From Bacilli bacterium (GTDB taxonomy: Bacteria > Bacillota_I > Bacilli_A > ML615J-28 > CAG-313), in contig JAFQFT010000034.1 of the NCBI GenBank assembly GCA_017398545.1, positions 1-43,227 on the forward strand: a stretch of DNA of 43,227 nt, given 5' to 3'. Positions within the stretch are counted from its first letter, which is position 1. Each line of letters opens with the position of its first letter. A model generated the notes under the pieces. It searched no databases, was not told the DNA's origin, and saw only the letters and a program-made list of their open reading frames with translations. Made by a program: the position numbers and the translations under genes. Positions 23,852-33,351 of this stretch are shown piece by piece.

Positions 23852-24898
23852 TTATTTAATTCTATAATAACTTATATTTTTGCCTTTGCCTATTCTAGCG
23901 ATTTCTTCTAATTCCACTAATTTTCTTAATGATCCTTCTATAGAACTAATACTTAGTGCTGGACACAATTCCTTAATATCTTGTTTTTTAAATTTTCCAA
24001 TTTTAATATATGTAGCTTCTCTTACTGTTTCTAAAGCAGATTTTTTAGTTTCAATTAATTTAAATCTTTCTTCAAAATCTTTATACGCTGAAAGAATGGT
24101 CCCTAAAATATATTTAATGAATGGAACTTTATTATCATTACCATTATGCCAATTATGTTGTGAATCATTTAATGAAGCATAGTATAGGTCTTTATTTTTT
24201 GCAATTTTTGCTTCAAGGGAAATATACTTACCTACATAAAATCCACATCTATATAATAATAATGTTGTAAGTAGTCTACTCATTCTACCATTTCCATCAT
24301 TAAATGGGTGAATACATAAAAAATCATGAATAAATGTTGGAATAGCAATTAATGGTTCTACTTCCATATTACCAATTACTCTATTATACTCATTACAAAT
24401 ATTTTCAAGTGCAATAGGTGTATCGGTAGGACTTAGTGGAGTGAACAATGTTTCTACATGTCCATCTGGATATGTTGCACTAATATAATTTTGAACTGTT
24501 TTAGTTTTTCCTGCAATGGGGTTATTCATGTGACTATATAATATTTTATGAAGTTGTAAGATGTAATTCTTTGTAATTGGAATTGCATCAAAGCTTTCAT
24601 GAATAATATTTAGTACATCTCTATACCCTGCTATTTCTTGCTCATTTCTATTTTTTGGAGTTGTTTTTTCAGTAACTAGTTGTTTAATTCTCGTATTAGT
24701 AGTTACAATACCTTCAATAGCATTTGATGCTTCAGTACTTTGTATTTTTGCTATTTCAACAAGTTTTTCTAATTGTTCCGGTCTTTGCTTTAAATACATT
24801 TCTTGTTTCCCTGCTTCTTTATATATAGCAGCAATTAAAGAAAGTATCTCTGAATCCCATTTTTCTTCTTTAATTACAGAATAATTAAAAACTCTCAT
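23852..24898 (-). CDS. Fic-family AMP transferase, class II (self-inhibited)
   Basis: A 348-aa Fic protein that would transfer AMP (or another nucleotide) to hydroxyl groups of target proteins. The start at 24898 has GGAGGG 7 nt upstream; an ATG five codons earlier lies in front of that site. The active-site loop HPFNDGNGR is intact at 197-205 (His197, Arg205). The inhibitory helix motif (S/T)xxxE(G/N) is present in the N-terminal part as SNAIEG (58-63, Glu62), which defines class II. A winged-helix-like segment lies at the C-terminus (about 300-348). No toxin-antitoxin partner is adjacent, which fits an internal inhibitor. It lies between the two related repeat blocks. Confidence 0.9.
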   Translation of the reverse strand: MRVFNYSVIKEEKWDSEILSLIAAIYKEAGKQEMYLKQRPEQLEKLVEIAKIQSTEASNAIEGIVTTNTRIKQLVTEKTTPKNRNEQEIAGYRDVLNIIHESFDAIPITKNYILQLHKILYSHMNNPIAGKTKTVQNYISATYPDGHVETLFTPLSPTDTPIALENICNEYNRVIGNMEVEPLIAIPTFIHDFLCIHPFNDGNGRMSRLLTTLLLYRCGFYVGKYISLEAKIAKNKDLYYASLNDSQHNWHNGNDNKVPFIKYILGTILSAYKDFEERFKLIETKKSALETVREATYIKIGKFKKQDIKELCPALSISSIEGSLRKLVELEEIARIGKGKNISYYRIK

Positions 24899-24926
24899 AA
24901 TCTTACCCTCCAAACTATTCCCTTAA

Positions 24927-24955
24927 ATTATAGCATAAAATAAGGTAATAGTCAA
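24927..24955 (-). promoter_or_regulatory. SigA-type promoter of the Fic gene
   Basis: Minus-strand TTGACT (24950-24955), 17-bp spacer, TATAAT (24927-24932). Confidence 0.7.
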
Positions 24956-25086
24956 TTAATTAAGGTTATTTTTTATATTAGTTTTAGTATTATTATATAA
25001 CATTTCTAAAAAAATATGTAACAATAAAGAAAATACAAGGTTGGAATCTGACTATGCTTACTGTGTGTGTTGATCATGAATGATAC

Positions 25087-25785
25087 TTATTTTCTTTCAA
25101 CAATATATGGATTATCTAATATCTTATCTTCTTTTCCTTCATACTTGCCAAACATTTCATCAAAAACATTATAAATTACCTCTTTATTAAAAGTTATTTT
25201 TTCTTTAATTTTAAACTCTCCAACTTCAATCTCTCCTAATGGATTTACGCCTTCAAAATTATACATAATATAAAGATAATTATAAATGTCAGTAGATATT
25301 TTTGTATATCGCTTATAAACTATTTGAGTATGATCCACCTTATATTCTATATAATCATTTTCATTACCAAAAGATACGCAAATATTTCTACCATAAAATT
25401 TATCTCTATCGTCAAAACTTATTAAATATCTTTTATTTTTGTAATAATGTGCTACAAAATGAACATCTAGATGATTATGGACATATTCAAAAATATCTGT
25501 TAACATATTATCACTATTATAGTGTTTTTTTAGATAACAATGAGTCCCTTTTCTAAGTTTAGGTTGTTCTTTAATTTTATATTGTTGCATTTTATACTTG
25601 GTATATAAACCTTCAAACCTACCTGTTTGTAAATCCATCAAATTTCTCATATAAATAATTTTATCATTAGAGTAATCTCTTTTTTCATATTTATAATTTT
25701 CTATTACGCTTAATGTATCATTAAATAGTTCTAATAAATATGTTTTAATATCATCGTTTAAATCAAATTTACTTTTCCATCTCAT
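25087..25785 (-). CDS. Unknown protein of the accessory region
   Basis: A 232-aa soluble protein with no family that I recognise. It is rich in Tyr, Lys and Asp, with no signal peptide or membrane helix. The N-terminal third is helical; the rest looks like alternating strands (for example YLISFDDRDKFYGRN and DYIEYKVDHTQIVYKRY). The start at 25785 has GAGG 10 nt upstream. Its promoter block is shared with the frameshifted small gene at 23.2-23.4 kb. It sits next to the Fic gene but is separated by about 190 bp with its own promoter between, so a functional link is not shown. Confidence 0.6.
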   Translation of the reverse strand: MRWKSKFDLNDDIKTYLLELFNDTLSVIENYKYEKRDYSNDKIIYMRNLMDLQTGRFEGLYTKYKMQQYKIKEQPKLRKGTHCYLKKHYNSDNMLTDIFEYVHNHLDVHFVAHYYKNKRYLISFDDRDKFYGRNICVSFGNENDYIEYKVDHTQIVYKRYTKISTDIYNYLYIMYNFEGVNPLGEIEVGEFKIKEKITFNKEVIYNVFDEMFGKYEGKEDKILDNPYIVERK

Positions 25786-25807
25786 TTTATCAATACCTCA
25801 CACTAAT

Positions 25808-25836
25808 ATTATACACTAAATTCTATTTTATTACCA
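25808..25836 (-). promoter_or_regulatory. Promoter of the unknown accessory gene
   Basis: Minus-strand TGGTAA (25831-25836), 17-bp spacer, TATAAT (25808-25813). The -10 box and most of the spacer match the block at 23446. Confidence 0.6.
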
Positions 25837-25904
25837 CCATTATCTTTTACAGGTTCGAGTCCGTGGTCAGTCTTTTTATGTGTTTAAATCAAAATGTTTC
25901 ATAA

Positions 25905-25950
25905 ATGCATAAGAAAATAAGGTATTCTAACCATATTTGGCTAAAATACC
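25905..25950 (-). terminator. Terminator-like hairpin in copy B
   Basis: GGTATTCTAACC (25921-25932) pairs with GGCTAAAATACC (25939-25950) with two mismatches; a T-rich run follows on the minus strand. Confidence 0.5.
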
Positions 25951-25982
25951 CTATATAATTAAAAAAAGTAAGCCTTACTTAG

Positions 25983-26008
25983 TGAAGTGAACCCCATTTA
26001 GTTCACAC
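25983..26008 (+). repeat. Left terminal inverted repeat of the IS
   Basis: 26 bp, exact inverse of 27194-27219. Confidence 0.93.
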
Positions 26009-26063
26009 ATATAATAAGCCTATTCCTCTTTATGATATAATAATGTCATAAGGAGGTTTTTTT

Positions 26064-26357
26064 ATGGCAAGAAAAGGAGTTAAACATAATAAATATGAAA
26101 TTGAATTTATAAAAGCAGTATTAGAAGAATATTACTCCGGTCAAGGAGGTTTTACTTTTTTATCAAAAAAATACAATATCCCCATAAAAACAATTAAAGG
26201 ATGGGTTTACCGAACTAACAAAGGAATTGATATTTATATAAATAAACAAAACAACGTTCGTGGAAGACCAAAAAATGACGAAATAGATTATAAAGAAAGA
26301 TATGAAATATTAAAAAAATACCTAGCCTTCATAAAAGCACGACGAGAGAAAAAATAA
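26064..26357 (+). CDS. IS3-family OrfA (DNA-binding part of transposase)
   Basis: A 97-aa protein with a helix-turn-helix region (FLSKKYNIPIKTIKGWVYR, about residues 33-51) that would bind the element's ends, and a basic C-terminus ending RREKK. A strong AGGAGG site precedes the start. The last codons lie on an A6 tract (26349-26354) followed by T, a plausible -1 slippage site that lets ribosomes enter the OrfB frame and make the OrfAB transposase. Confidence 0.9.
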   Translation: MARKGVKHNKYEIEFIKAVLEEYYSGQGGFTFLSKKYNIPIKTIKGWVYRTNKGIDIYINKQNNVRGRPKNDEIDYKERYEILKKYLAFIKARREKK

Positions 26358-26398
26358 TTTTTATTAATCTATATTTAAATGTATATAGTTTAAGTACT

Positions 26399-27157
26399 AT
26401 GTGTGAAGTGTTAGAAATCTCTAAAAGAACATATTACAAATACAGAAATGTAGAAGATAAAGATTATTATGATTATTTAATTATTAAAGAAATATTTGAT
26501 GAATCTAAATGTACTTATGGATATCGTAGGGTATGTGAAGGCATAAAAATTAAATATGGTGTAATATTTAATCATAAAAAAGTATTAAGAATAATGAATA
26601 AATATAATTTAAAACCGGAATATGTAAAAAGATTACATCCGAACACCTATAAGCGTATAGAAGAAAATGTAAAGCCAAATATAGTAAACAGAGATTTTAA
26701 TGTTGATCATCCAAATAAAATATGGGTAACTGATATTACATATTTAATATTTAACAATAAACGGGCATATTTATCCACTATATTAGATTTATACGATAGA
26801 AGTGTAGTGGCTTACAAAATATCAAGACATAATGATAATAAATTAGTTATTGATACATTGAATGAAGCTATAGTAAAAAATAAAGACGTACATGGCTTGA
26901 TCATTCACAGTGATCAAGGGTTCCAATATACGTCTTTCCAATACAAAGCCATATGCGAGTCAACAGGAATCCAAAAATCGATGAGTCGCAAAGGAAATCC
27001 ACTTGATGATTCTCCAATGGAGAGTTTTCACGGAATCCTCAAGAAAGAGACTTTGTATAATAATTATATCACAAGTTTAGAAAATTATATAGCAATTGTG
27101 GAAGATTGGATAGAATTTTATAATACTACAAGAATTAAAAACAGGAAGAGAAAATAA
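26399..27157 (+). CDS. IS3-family OrfB (DDE integrase part of transposase)
   Basis: A 252-aa catalytic part. The frame is open upstream of its first ATG back through the A6 tract at 26349, so the product is probably made as an OrfA-OrfB fusion; no good ribosome site precedes 26399. The HTH_21-type segment is followed by the integrase core with DDE residues in VTDITYL, HSDQGFQYT and MESFHGILKKE. The C-terminus stops at FYNTTRIKNRKRK, about 15-20 residues short of the usual family ending with an MSP-x-Y motif; the coding end lies in a hairpin. The core is intact, so activity cannot be ruled out. Confidence 0.9.
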   Translation: MCEVLEISKRTYYKYRNVEDKDYYDYLIIKEIFDESKCTYGYRRVCEGIKIKYGVIFNHKKVLRIMNKYNLKPEYVKRLHPNTYKRIEENVKPNIVNRDFNVDHPNKIWVTDITYLIFNNKRAYLSTILDLYDRSVVAYKISRHNDNKLVIDTLNEAIVKNKDVHGLIIHSDQGFQYTSFQYKAICESTGIQKSMSRKGNPLDDSPMESFHGILKKETLYNNYITSLENYIAIVEDWIEFYNTTRIKNRKRK

Positions 27158-27166
27158 CCTCTTCCT
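27143..27166 (+). terminator. Hairpin at the end of OrfB
   Basis: AGGAAGAG (27143-27150) pairs with CTCTTCCT (27159-27166); the OrfB stop is in the loop. No strong T run follows. Confidence 0.45.
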
Positions 27167-27193
27167 ATTTATTATTAAAAAGACTTTTTATGA

Positions 27194-27219
27194 GTGTGAA
27201 CTAAATGGGGTTCACTTCA
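27194..27219 (-). repeat. Right terminal inverted repeat of the IS
   Basis: 26 bp, exact inverse of 25983-26008. Confidence 0.93.
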
Positions 27220-27245
27220 TTAGAAGACTTACCGATTTACTTTAA

Positions 27246-27319
27246 TGGAGGTCCCGATCGGATTTGAACCGATGATCAGGGTGTTGCAGACCCACGCCTT
27301 ACCGCTTGGCTACAGGACC
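27246..27319 (-). tRNA. tRNA-Cys (anticodon GCA)
   Basis: Minus-strand cloverleaf of 74 nt including encoded CCA. The acceptor arms GGTCCTG and CGGGACC pair with one G-T. The anticodon loop reads CTGCAAC (anticodon GCA), and the T arm has GGTTCAAATCC. The IS lies 26 bp beyond its 3' end. Confidence 0.95.
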
Positions 27320-27337
27320 ATATTAAGTAGCATAATT

Positions 27338-27366
27338 ATTATATCAAAAATTCTAATTTAAGTCAA
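27338..27366 (-). promoter_or_regulatory. Promoter of tRNA-Cys
   Basis: Minus-strand TTGACT (27361-27366), 17-bp spacer, TATAAT (27338-27343), about 19 bp before the tRNA 5' end. Confidence 0.75.
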
Positions 27367-27459
27367 ATAATTAACTATAATTTATTTAATCAATTAATTT
27401 TATGATTTATTTTTCGTAATATGATATAATATGTGTGATTAAAAATGAAAGGGTTAGTT

Positions 27460-30246
27460 ATGAAAAAAATTTTTTTATTAATTATTGTTTTATTAGTATG
27501 TTCTGTATCTGGGTGTAAAAAGAAAAATACTGAATATACTGTTACATTTGTAAATGGAGAGCAAAGTGAAACAGTTAAATACAAAGAAAATGATAGTGTT
27601 GAATTTAATACACTTTCAAAAGAAGGTTATGTATTTAATGGTTGGACATTAAATGGTGAAGTAGTTACAAATTTTAAAGTAACTTCAGATGTTACATTTG
27701 TTGCGTCTTTCTCTAAAGCAAAGTTTAATGTTAATTTTGTAATTGATGGAAAAACTGAGACTAAAGAGTTTGAATATGGTGATAGTGTAGTATTTCCAAA
27801 TGCTGAAATTGAAGGTTCTACATTTATTGGTTGGACTTTAAATGGTGAAGTTGTAAATAGTTATATTGTTAAAGAAGAAGTAACATTTGTTGCAACATAT
27901 TCTAATAATAAATTTAATGTTAAATTTGATGTTGATGGAGAAATTACAACTGTTGAATATGTATCTGGTGCAAGTGTAGATTTCACTACTCCTGAAAAAG
28001 AGGGATACACTTTTACTGGATGGACATTAAATGGTGAAGTTGTTGATAGTTATGTAGTTAAAGAAGAAGTAATTTTTGTTGCAACATTTAGTAAATTAAA
28101 ATTTAATGTTAATTTTAATGTTAATGGTGTGATTGAAACAGTTGAATATGAATATGGTGATGAAGTAGAATTTACTACTCCAGATATTGAAGGTTGTTCG
28201 TTTTATAATTGGACATTAAATGGTGAAGTTATTGATAGTTATATTGTTAAAAAAGAAGTTACATTTGTTGCAACATTCAGTAAATTAAAGTTTAATATTG
28301 GTTTTGATATTGATGGAGTAGTTGAAACTGTTGAATATGAATATGGTGATACTGTTGAATTTAAACCTGTTGAAAAAGAAGGATATACATTTAATGGTTG
28401 GACTTTAGATGGTGAATTAGTTGAAACTCATGTAGTTAAAGGAGTAGCAACTTTTGTTGCATCGTTTACAGAAATTGATTATGTAGGGTTTGCTAAGGAG
28501 TATTTAACTAATTTATTACCTGCAGAAACTATTGAAAGTTTTACACTACCAACAGAATATGAAAAAGTAACTATTAGTTGGAAAACAAGTAATGCTAAAG
28601 CAATCACTACATTAGGTGAGGTTACTCAATTAGAATATAAAGCTACTGTAACTTTAACTGCAACTTTCACATATAATGGGAATAGTACAACTGCTAAATA
28701 TAAAGTTGTTGTTCCTAAATTAGATGATGAAGTTATTTTAAATAATGTATTAAGTGCTTATGAATTTGATGGTACTGTTAAAGATCAAGTTGTTAATTTA
28801 AAACAAGATTTTTCAACTGTTAATAGCACTATTACTTGCGTATGGGAATCATTAGATAAAGATTTCTTAAGTGATTCTGGCTATGTGTTAAATTATTTAG
28901 ATAGTGAAAAAGAAGTTCAAATTAAACTTACATTAACATTAAGAAATGCAAGTGTTTCTGAAACATATAAAGTAGTTATTCCTGCAATGACTGATGAAGA
29001 TCTTGCTGAATTAGCACTTGTGAATGCAAATATTGATACTTATGTAACAAGTAAAAATGTGTGTTTACCAACTGAATTTGAGTATAATTTAATTGGTAGT
29101 TGGTCAAGTGGAGATGAAAGCATTATTGATAATGATGGTAATGTTAAATTAAATGATAATAATTATAAAGAAGTAAAAATGACATTAACTCTTAAGAAGA
29201 GTGATGGTACGGAGGTTAAAAAAATGGAATATACATTTAAAGTTCATAATAAAACACATTTACCGATTGTTCATGCTAATGAATTTAATGAAAATAATAT
29301 GAGTAATGTAGAACTTGTGAATAATCGTTTAGTATTAAAAAATGGTCAAACATATGGTGAATATGAATCTGATATTCTAGAAACAATTAATTTCACAGAA
29401 TGTGTTCCATCTTGGGCAGCAATTTCTTCTACTAATGCTACTGTTGAATTTATGATTAAAGTTCGTGTAAATGGTAGTTGGTCAGGATACTTTAGTTATT
29501 GTAGTGGTGGATGGGGATTAGGTCTTCAAAATAAATGTTATGATAAATCTGATTCTGTAGCTAAATTAAGTACTGATGAAATTAAAGTATTAAATAGCAA
29601 ATCTGCTGATGCAATTCAATTTAAATTAATTTTAAGAAGAACAACTGCTTCTAATGAAAGTCCAAAAGTATCACTTTGTTCATTTGCATTAAAAGGTAGT
29701 GGTTATGCTGCTCCAACTTATTCATTAAATGATTTACCAAGTAATGTTAAACATGTAGTTCCTAAATTATATCAAGGTGCTGTTCCTTCAATTGGTAATA
29801 GTATTTGTAGTCCAACTTCTTCAACAATGTTATTAAAATATAAAGGATTAAGTTTCACTGATAAAGATTCGCAATATGAACATCGTTATATTGCAGGAAT
29901 TGCAAAAGACTATGGTAATGGTATTTATGGTAACTGGGTATATAATACTGTAACGATGAGCGCATATGGATTTAATTCTTATGTTGCAAGATTCTATAGT
30001 GTTGCTGAACTTTGTCATCATATCGCAACAATAGGTCCTGTAGCATGTAGTATGAAAGGTCAAATGACATCAGACATGAAAGATTATTATACTAGTGGTC
30101 ATTTAATTACTATTATTGGTTATGAATATAATAATGGTGTATTAACACTTATTTCTAATGACCCTAACGTACCAAGTGTAGAATGTAGATATTCAGAAAG
30201 CGTATTTACTACTACTTGGAGAAATATTTCATATATTATTGAATAA
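27460..30246 (+). CDS. Lipoprotein protease: five InlB-like repeats, Ig-like domains, C39-like peptidase
   Basis: A 928-aa surface lipoprotein. I start it at 27460, with GAAAGGG 7 nt upstream. The lipobox is SVSGC. Five repeats of about 63 residues follow (about residues 20-340), each with the core GWTLNGEVV and ending TFVATFSK, of the InlB/Listeria-Bacteroides type. Next come about three atypical bacterial Ig-like domains (to about 600), each with a pattern such as PTEYEKVTISWKTSN. A jelly-roll-like region precedes a C-terminal papain-like C39_2 domain with Cys783 (SICSPTSSTML), His881 (SGHLITIIGY) and Asp901 (SNDPN). It probably cuts proteins or peptide-linked polymers outside the cell. A -10 TATAAT lies at 27425-27430. 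Confidence 0.85.
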   Translation: MKKIFLLIIVLLVCSVSGCKKKNTEYTVTFVNGEQSETVKYKENDSVEFNTLSKEGYVFNGWTLNGEVVTNFKVTSDVTFVASFSKAKFNVNFVIDGKTETKEFEYGDSVVFPNAEIEGSTFIGWTLNGEVVNSYIVKEEVTFVATYSNNKFNVKFDVDGEITTVEYVSGASVDFTTPEKEGYTFTGWTLNGEVVDSYVVKEEVIFVATFSKLKFNVNFNVNGVIETVEYEYGDEVEFTTPDIEGCSFYNWTLNGEVIDSYIVKKEVTFVATFSKLKFNIGFDIDGVVETVEYEYGDTVEFKPVEKEGYTFNGWTLDGELVETHVVKGVATFVASFTEIDYVGFAKEYLTNLLPAETIESFTLPTEYEKVTISWKTSNAKAITTLGEVTQLEYKATVTLTATFTYNGNSTTAKYKVVVPKLDDEVILNNVLSAYEFDGTVKDQVVNLKQDFSTVNSTITCVWESLDKDFLSDSGYVLNYLDSEKEVQIKLTLTLRNASVSETYKVVIPAMTDEDLAELALVNANIDTYVTSKNVCLPTEFEYNLIGSWSSGDESIIDNDGNVKLNDNNYKEVKMTLTLKKSDGTEVKKMEYTFKVHNKTHLPIVHANEFNENNMSNVELVNNRLVLKNGQTYGEYESDILETINFTECVPSWAAISSTNATVEFMIKVRVNGSWSGYFSYCSGGWGLGLQNKCYDKSDSVAKLSTDEIKVLNSKSADAIQFKLILRRTTASNESPKVSLCSFALKGSGYAAPTYSLNDLPSNVKHVVPKLYQGAVPSIGNSICSPTSSTMLLKYKGLSFTDKDSQYEHRYIAGIAKDYGNGIYGNWVYNTVTMSAYGFNSYVARFYSVAELCHHIATIGPVACSMKGQMTSDMKDYYTSGHLITIIGYEYNNGVLTLISNDPNVPSVECRYSESVFTTTWRNISYIIE

Positions 30247-30249
30247 GTT

Positions 30250-30280
30250 AAAACTATGGTAGAAATACCATAGTTTTTTT
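30250..30280 (+). terminator. Intrinsic terminator
   Basis: An 11-bp stem (30251-30261 with 30266-30276) followed by a T run, after the C39-like lipoprotein gene. Confidence 0.85.
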
Positions 30281-30348
30281 CTTGCAAATATTAACCAAGT
30301 TTTATTAAGAAGTGCTATAATAATGTAGTATATTAAGGAGGAATTTAT

Positions 30349-30681
30349 ATGCAATTATTTATCGCAGTTTTAACAGAACAAGATTATGTACCGACAATTT
30401 TGAAAAAATTTGCCGATAATAATTATCATGGTAGTGTTCTATCTACTAAGAGTATAAGACATGCATTAATGGATTCTGTAGAACCACTTCCATATTTTGG
30501 AGGTTTAAGTAAAATTTCAGGTGATGAAGAAGTTCATCGTCCAATGATTTTTGTAGTAGTTAAACAAGATGAAGAAGTTAAAATTTTATCAAAATTAGCT
30601 AATGAAGCACTTGGTGGGATTAAAGGAAAAGGTTTTATGTACAGTCTTCCAATTTCTTACCTAGAAGGGTTGGATAATTAA
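30349..30681 (+). CDS. PII-like small protein, possible antiporter regulator
   Basis: A 110-aa protein whose predicted order of strands and helices (MQLFIAVLTEQD, helix, YHGSVLST, long loop, RPMIFVVVKQDEEV, helix) fits a ferredoxin-like PII/CutA-type fold. The residues between about 40 and 65 could form the flexible T loop. Family members of this type bind small ligands such as ATP or cyclic di-AMP and control a partner. It has an AGGAGG site and a TATAAT -10 at 30316-30321. Its stop lies 2 bp before the antiporter start, so the two are translated together. I give no ligand, because no signature motif is certain. Confidence 0.55.
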   Translation: MQLFIAVLTEQDYVPTILKKFADNNYHGSVLSTKSIRHALMDSVEPLPYFGGLSKISGDEEVHRPMIFVVVKQDEEVKILSKLANEALGGIKGKGFMYSLPISYLEGLDN

Positions 30682-30683
30682 TT

Positions 30684-32012
<1,329 letters not shown>

Positions 32013-32015
32013 ATT

Positions 32016-32046
32016 AAAATCTCTCTAAATTAAGAGAGATTTTTTC
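32016..32046 (+). terminator. Intrinsic terminator
   Basis: An 11-bp stem (32016-32026 with 32033-32043) and T run after the antiporter gene. Confidence 0.85.
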
Positions 32047-32064
32047 ATTTAATAATCAAAATAC

Positions 32065-32093
32065 TTTACTATTTTACTAATTTTTGGTATAAT
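32065..32093 (+). promoter_or_regulatory. Promoter of tRNA-Lys
   Basis: TTTACT (32065-32070), 17-bp spacer, TATAAT (32088-32093), 20 bp before the tRNA. Confidence 0.65.
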
Positions 32094-32113
32094 ATTAATG
32101 CTAAAAAAATTAT

Positions 32114-32189
32114 GCATCTTTAGCTCAGTTGGTAGAGCAACTGACTCTTAATCAGTGGGTCTAGGGTTCGAGTCCCTAAAGGTGTACCA
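32114..32189 (+). tRNA. tRNA-Lys (anticodon CTT)
   Basis: A 76-nt cloverleaf with encoded CCA. The D arm has AGCTCAGTTGGTAGAGC, the anticodon loop is CTCTTAA (CTT), and the T arm GGGTTCGAGTCCC. The acceptor stem has G-T pairs at the first and fourth positions. Confidence 0.95.
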
Positions 32190-32202
32190 TTAAAAATATT
32201 AG

Positions 32203-32232
32203 TCTCAATACATTATAGTATTGGGATTTTTT
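32203..32232 (+). terminator. Terminator of tRNA-Lys
   Basis: TCTCAATAC (32203-32211) pairs with GTATTGGGA (32218-32226), then T6. Confidence 0.8.
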
Positions 32233-32253
32233 CTTTTATTTATTTAGAAATAA

Positions 32254-32282
32254 TGGAAAAAAGTTAGAAAATATGATAAAAT
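32254..32282 (+). promoter_or_regulatory. Promoter of the first class C-type hydrolase
   Basis: TGGAAA (32254-32259), 17-bp spacer, TAAAAT (32277-32282), with AAAAGTT just after the -35 box. Confidence 0.55.
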
Positions 32283-32325
32283 AATGTTAAATAATAAACT
32301 TTAACAAATAAAAGGTGGCTTAAAT

Positions 32326-33309
32326 ATGAAGAAAGTATTAAATAATTATTCAAGTAAAAATGATATTAATATTAGACAAATAGTTGCGTATATTGATAAT
32401 CAATTAGAAATAGAAGAATATTTTGAAGGTTTTAATAAAGAAGACACAATGAATGTTATGAGTGTTACTAAATCTATAACATCATTATTAATAGGTATCG
32501 CAATAGACAAAGGTTACATAAAAAGTGTTGATGATTATGTAATGGATTATTATAGAGATATTTATACCCCAAAAAGAGGTGAAAAGACTATTTATGAAGT
32601 TACGATTAAACATCTTTTAACAATGACTGCCCCATATAAAGGTAAAAGTGAACCATGGAAAAAAGTTTGTACATCAGATGATTGGTCTTTATCTATTTTA
32701 GATTCTTTAGGTGGTAGAGATGGTATAACAAATCAATTTAGATATCATACGCTTGGAACTCAAATATTACTTGGTATTATTAGAGTTTCAAGTGGGATGA
32801 ATATACTTGATTTTGCAAATGAATATTTATTTAAACCACTAGGTATTGAACCTAGGGTTAATGCTAATTGTACATCTAAAGAAGATCAATTTAATTATTT
32901 AATGAATAAAGGGCCTCATGGTAAAGTTTGGTTCATGGATCCAACTGATATGCCAACTGCTGGATGGGGTATTTCTTTATCTGCTTATGAAATGGCACAA
33001 ATTGGTTTAATGGTTTTAAATAATGGAATATTTAATAATACAAGAGTTATTAGTGAAAAGTATTTAAATGAAATGACTAATTCGTATGTATCACTTGATT
33101 ATAAATTTGGTAATCAAGATTATGGATATTTATGGTGGTTACCACATCGAAGCAGCGATATTGTTGCTGCAATAGGTGATGGTGGTAATGTTATTTATAT
33201 TAATAGAAAGTATAATATTGTGGTTGCAGTAACTGGCTATTTTAAACCAATGGTTTTTGATAGAGTAGAATATATTGAAAAAAATATTGTTGAAGCATTA
33301 ATTAAATAA
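32326..33309 (+). CDS. Serine hydrolase, class C beta-lactamase fold
   Basis: A 327-aa protein with no signal peptide, so probably cytoplasmic. The nucleophile motif SxxK is SVTK (Ser46, Lys49). The second motif, usually YxN, reads YHT (Tyr140). The third region is GDGGN near the C-terminus in place of HxG or KTG, as in 6-aminohexanoate-dimer-hydrolase-like and esterase-like relatives. HLLTMTAPY and FKPLGIEP are family landmarks. It is likely an esterase or amidase rather than an antibiotic-degrading enzyme. It has its own promoter and an AGGTGG ribosome site. Confidence 0.85.
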   Translation: MKKVLNNYSSKNDINIRQIVAYIDNQLEIEEYFEGFNKEDTMNVMSVTKSITSLLIGIAIDKGYIKSVDDYVMDYYRDIYTPKRGEKTIYEVTIKHLLTMTAPYKGKSEPWKKVCTSDDWSLSILDSLGGRDGITNQFRYHTLGTQILLGIIRVSSGMNILDFANEYLFKPLGIEPRVNANCTSKEDQFNYLMNKGPHGKVWFMDPTDMPTAGWGISLSAYEMAQIGLMVLNNGIFNNTRVISEKYLNEMTNSYVSLDYKFGNQDYGYLWWLPHRSSDIVAAIGDGGNVIYINRKYNIVVAVTGYFKPMVFDRVEYIEKNIVEALIK

Positions 33310-33351
33310 TATTGATGTTATTATTTGGATTATCACACTTTTACATATTAT

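Larger units (their letters stand above)
25808..25955. repeat. Related intergenic block, copy B, with T-arm-like motif
   Basis: Shared promoter block at 25808-25851, then GGTTCGAGTCCGTG at 25852-25865 and a terminator-like hairpin at 25921-25950. It matches copy A but lacks the extra 46 bp. It lies 27 bp from the insertion sequence. Confidence 0.7.
25983..27219 (+). mobile_element. Complete IS3-family (IS150-like) insertion sequence
   Basis: A 1237-bp element with 26-bp perfect inverted ends (25983-26008 and 27194-27219) that begin TG and end CA. The flanks carry a 4-bp direct repeat TTAG (25979-25982 and 27220-27223), as expected for a target duplication. Two reading frames, OrfA and OrfB, are in the usual IS3 arrangement with a slippery A6 between them. 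Perfect ends and target repeat indicate a recent insertion. Confidence 0.93.

Noticed and set aside
23852..25785. Fic and the neighbouring gene as a toxin-antitoxin pair
   Set aside because: The Fic protein carries its own inhibitory motif, and the neighbour is large, has its own promoter and shows no antitoxin features.
27480..28480. CRISPR or other nucleotide repeat array
   Set aside because: The repetition comes from five protein repeats in a coding frame with diverged codons. No spacer pattern is present.
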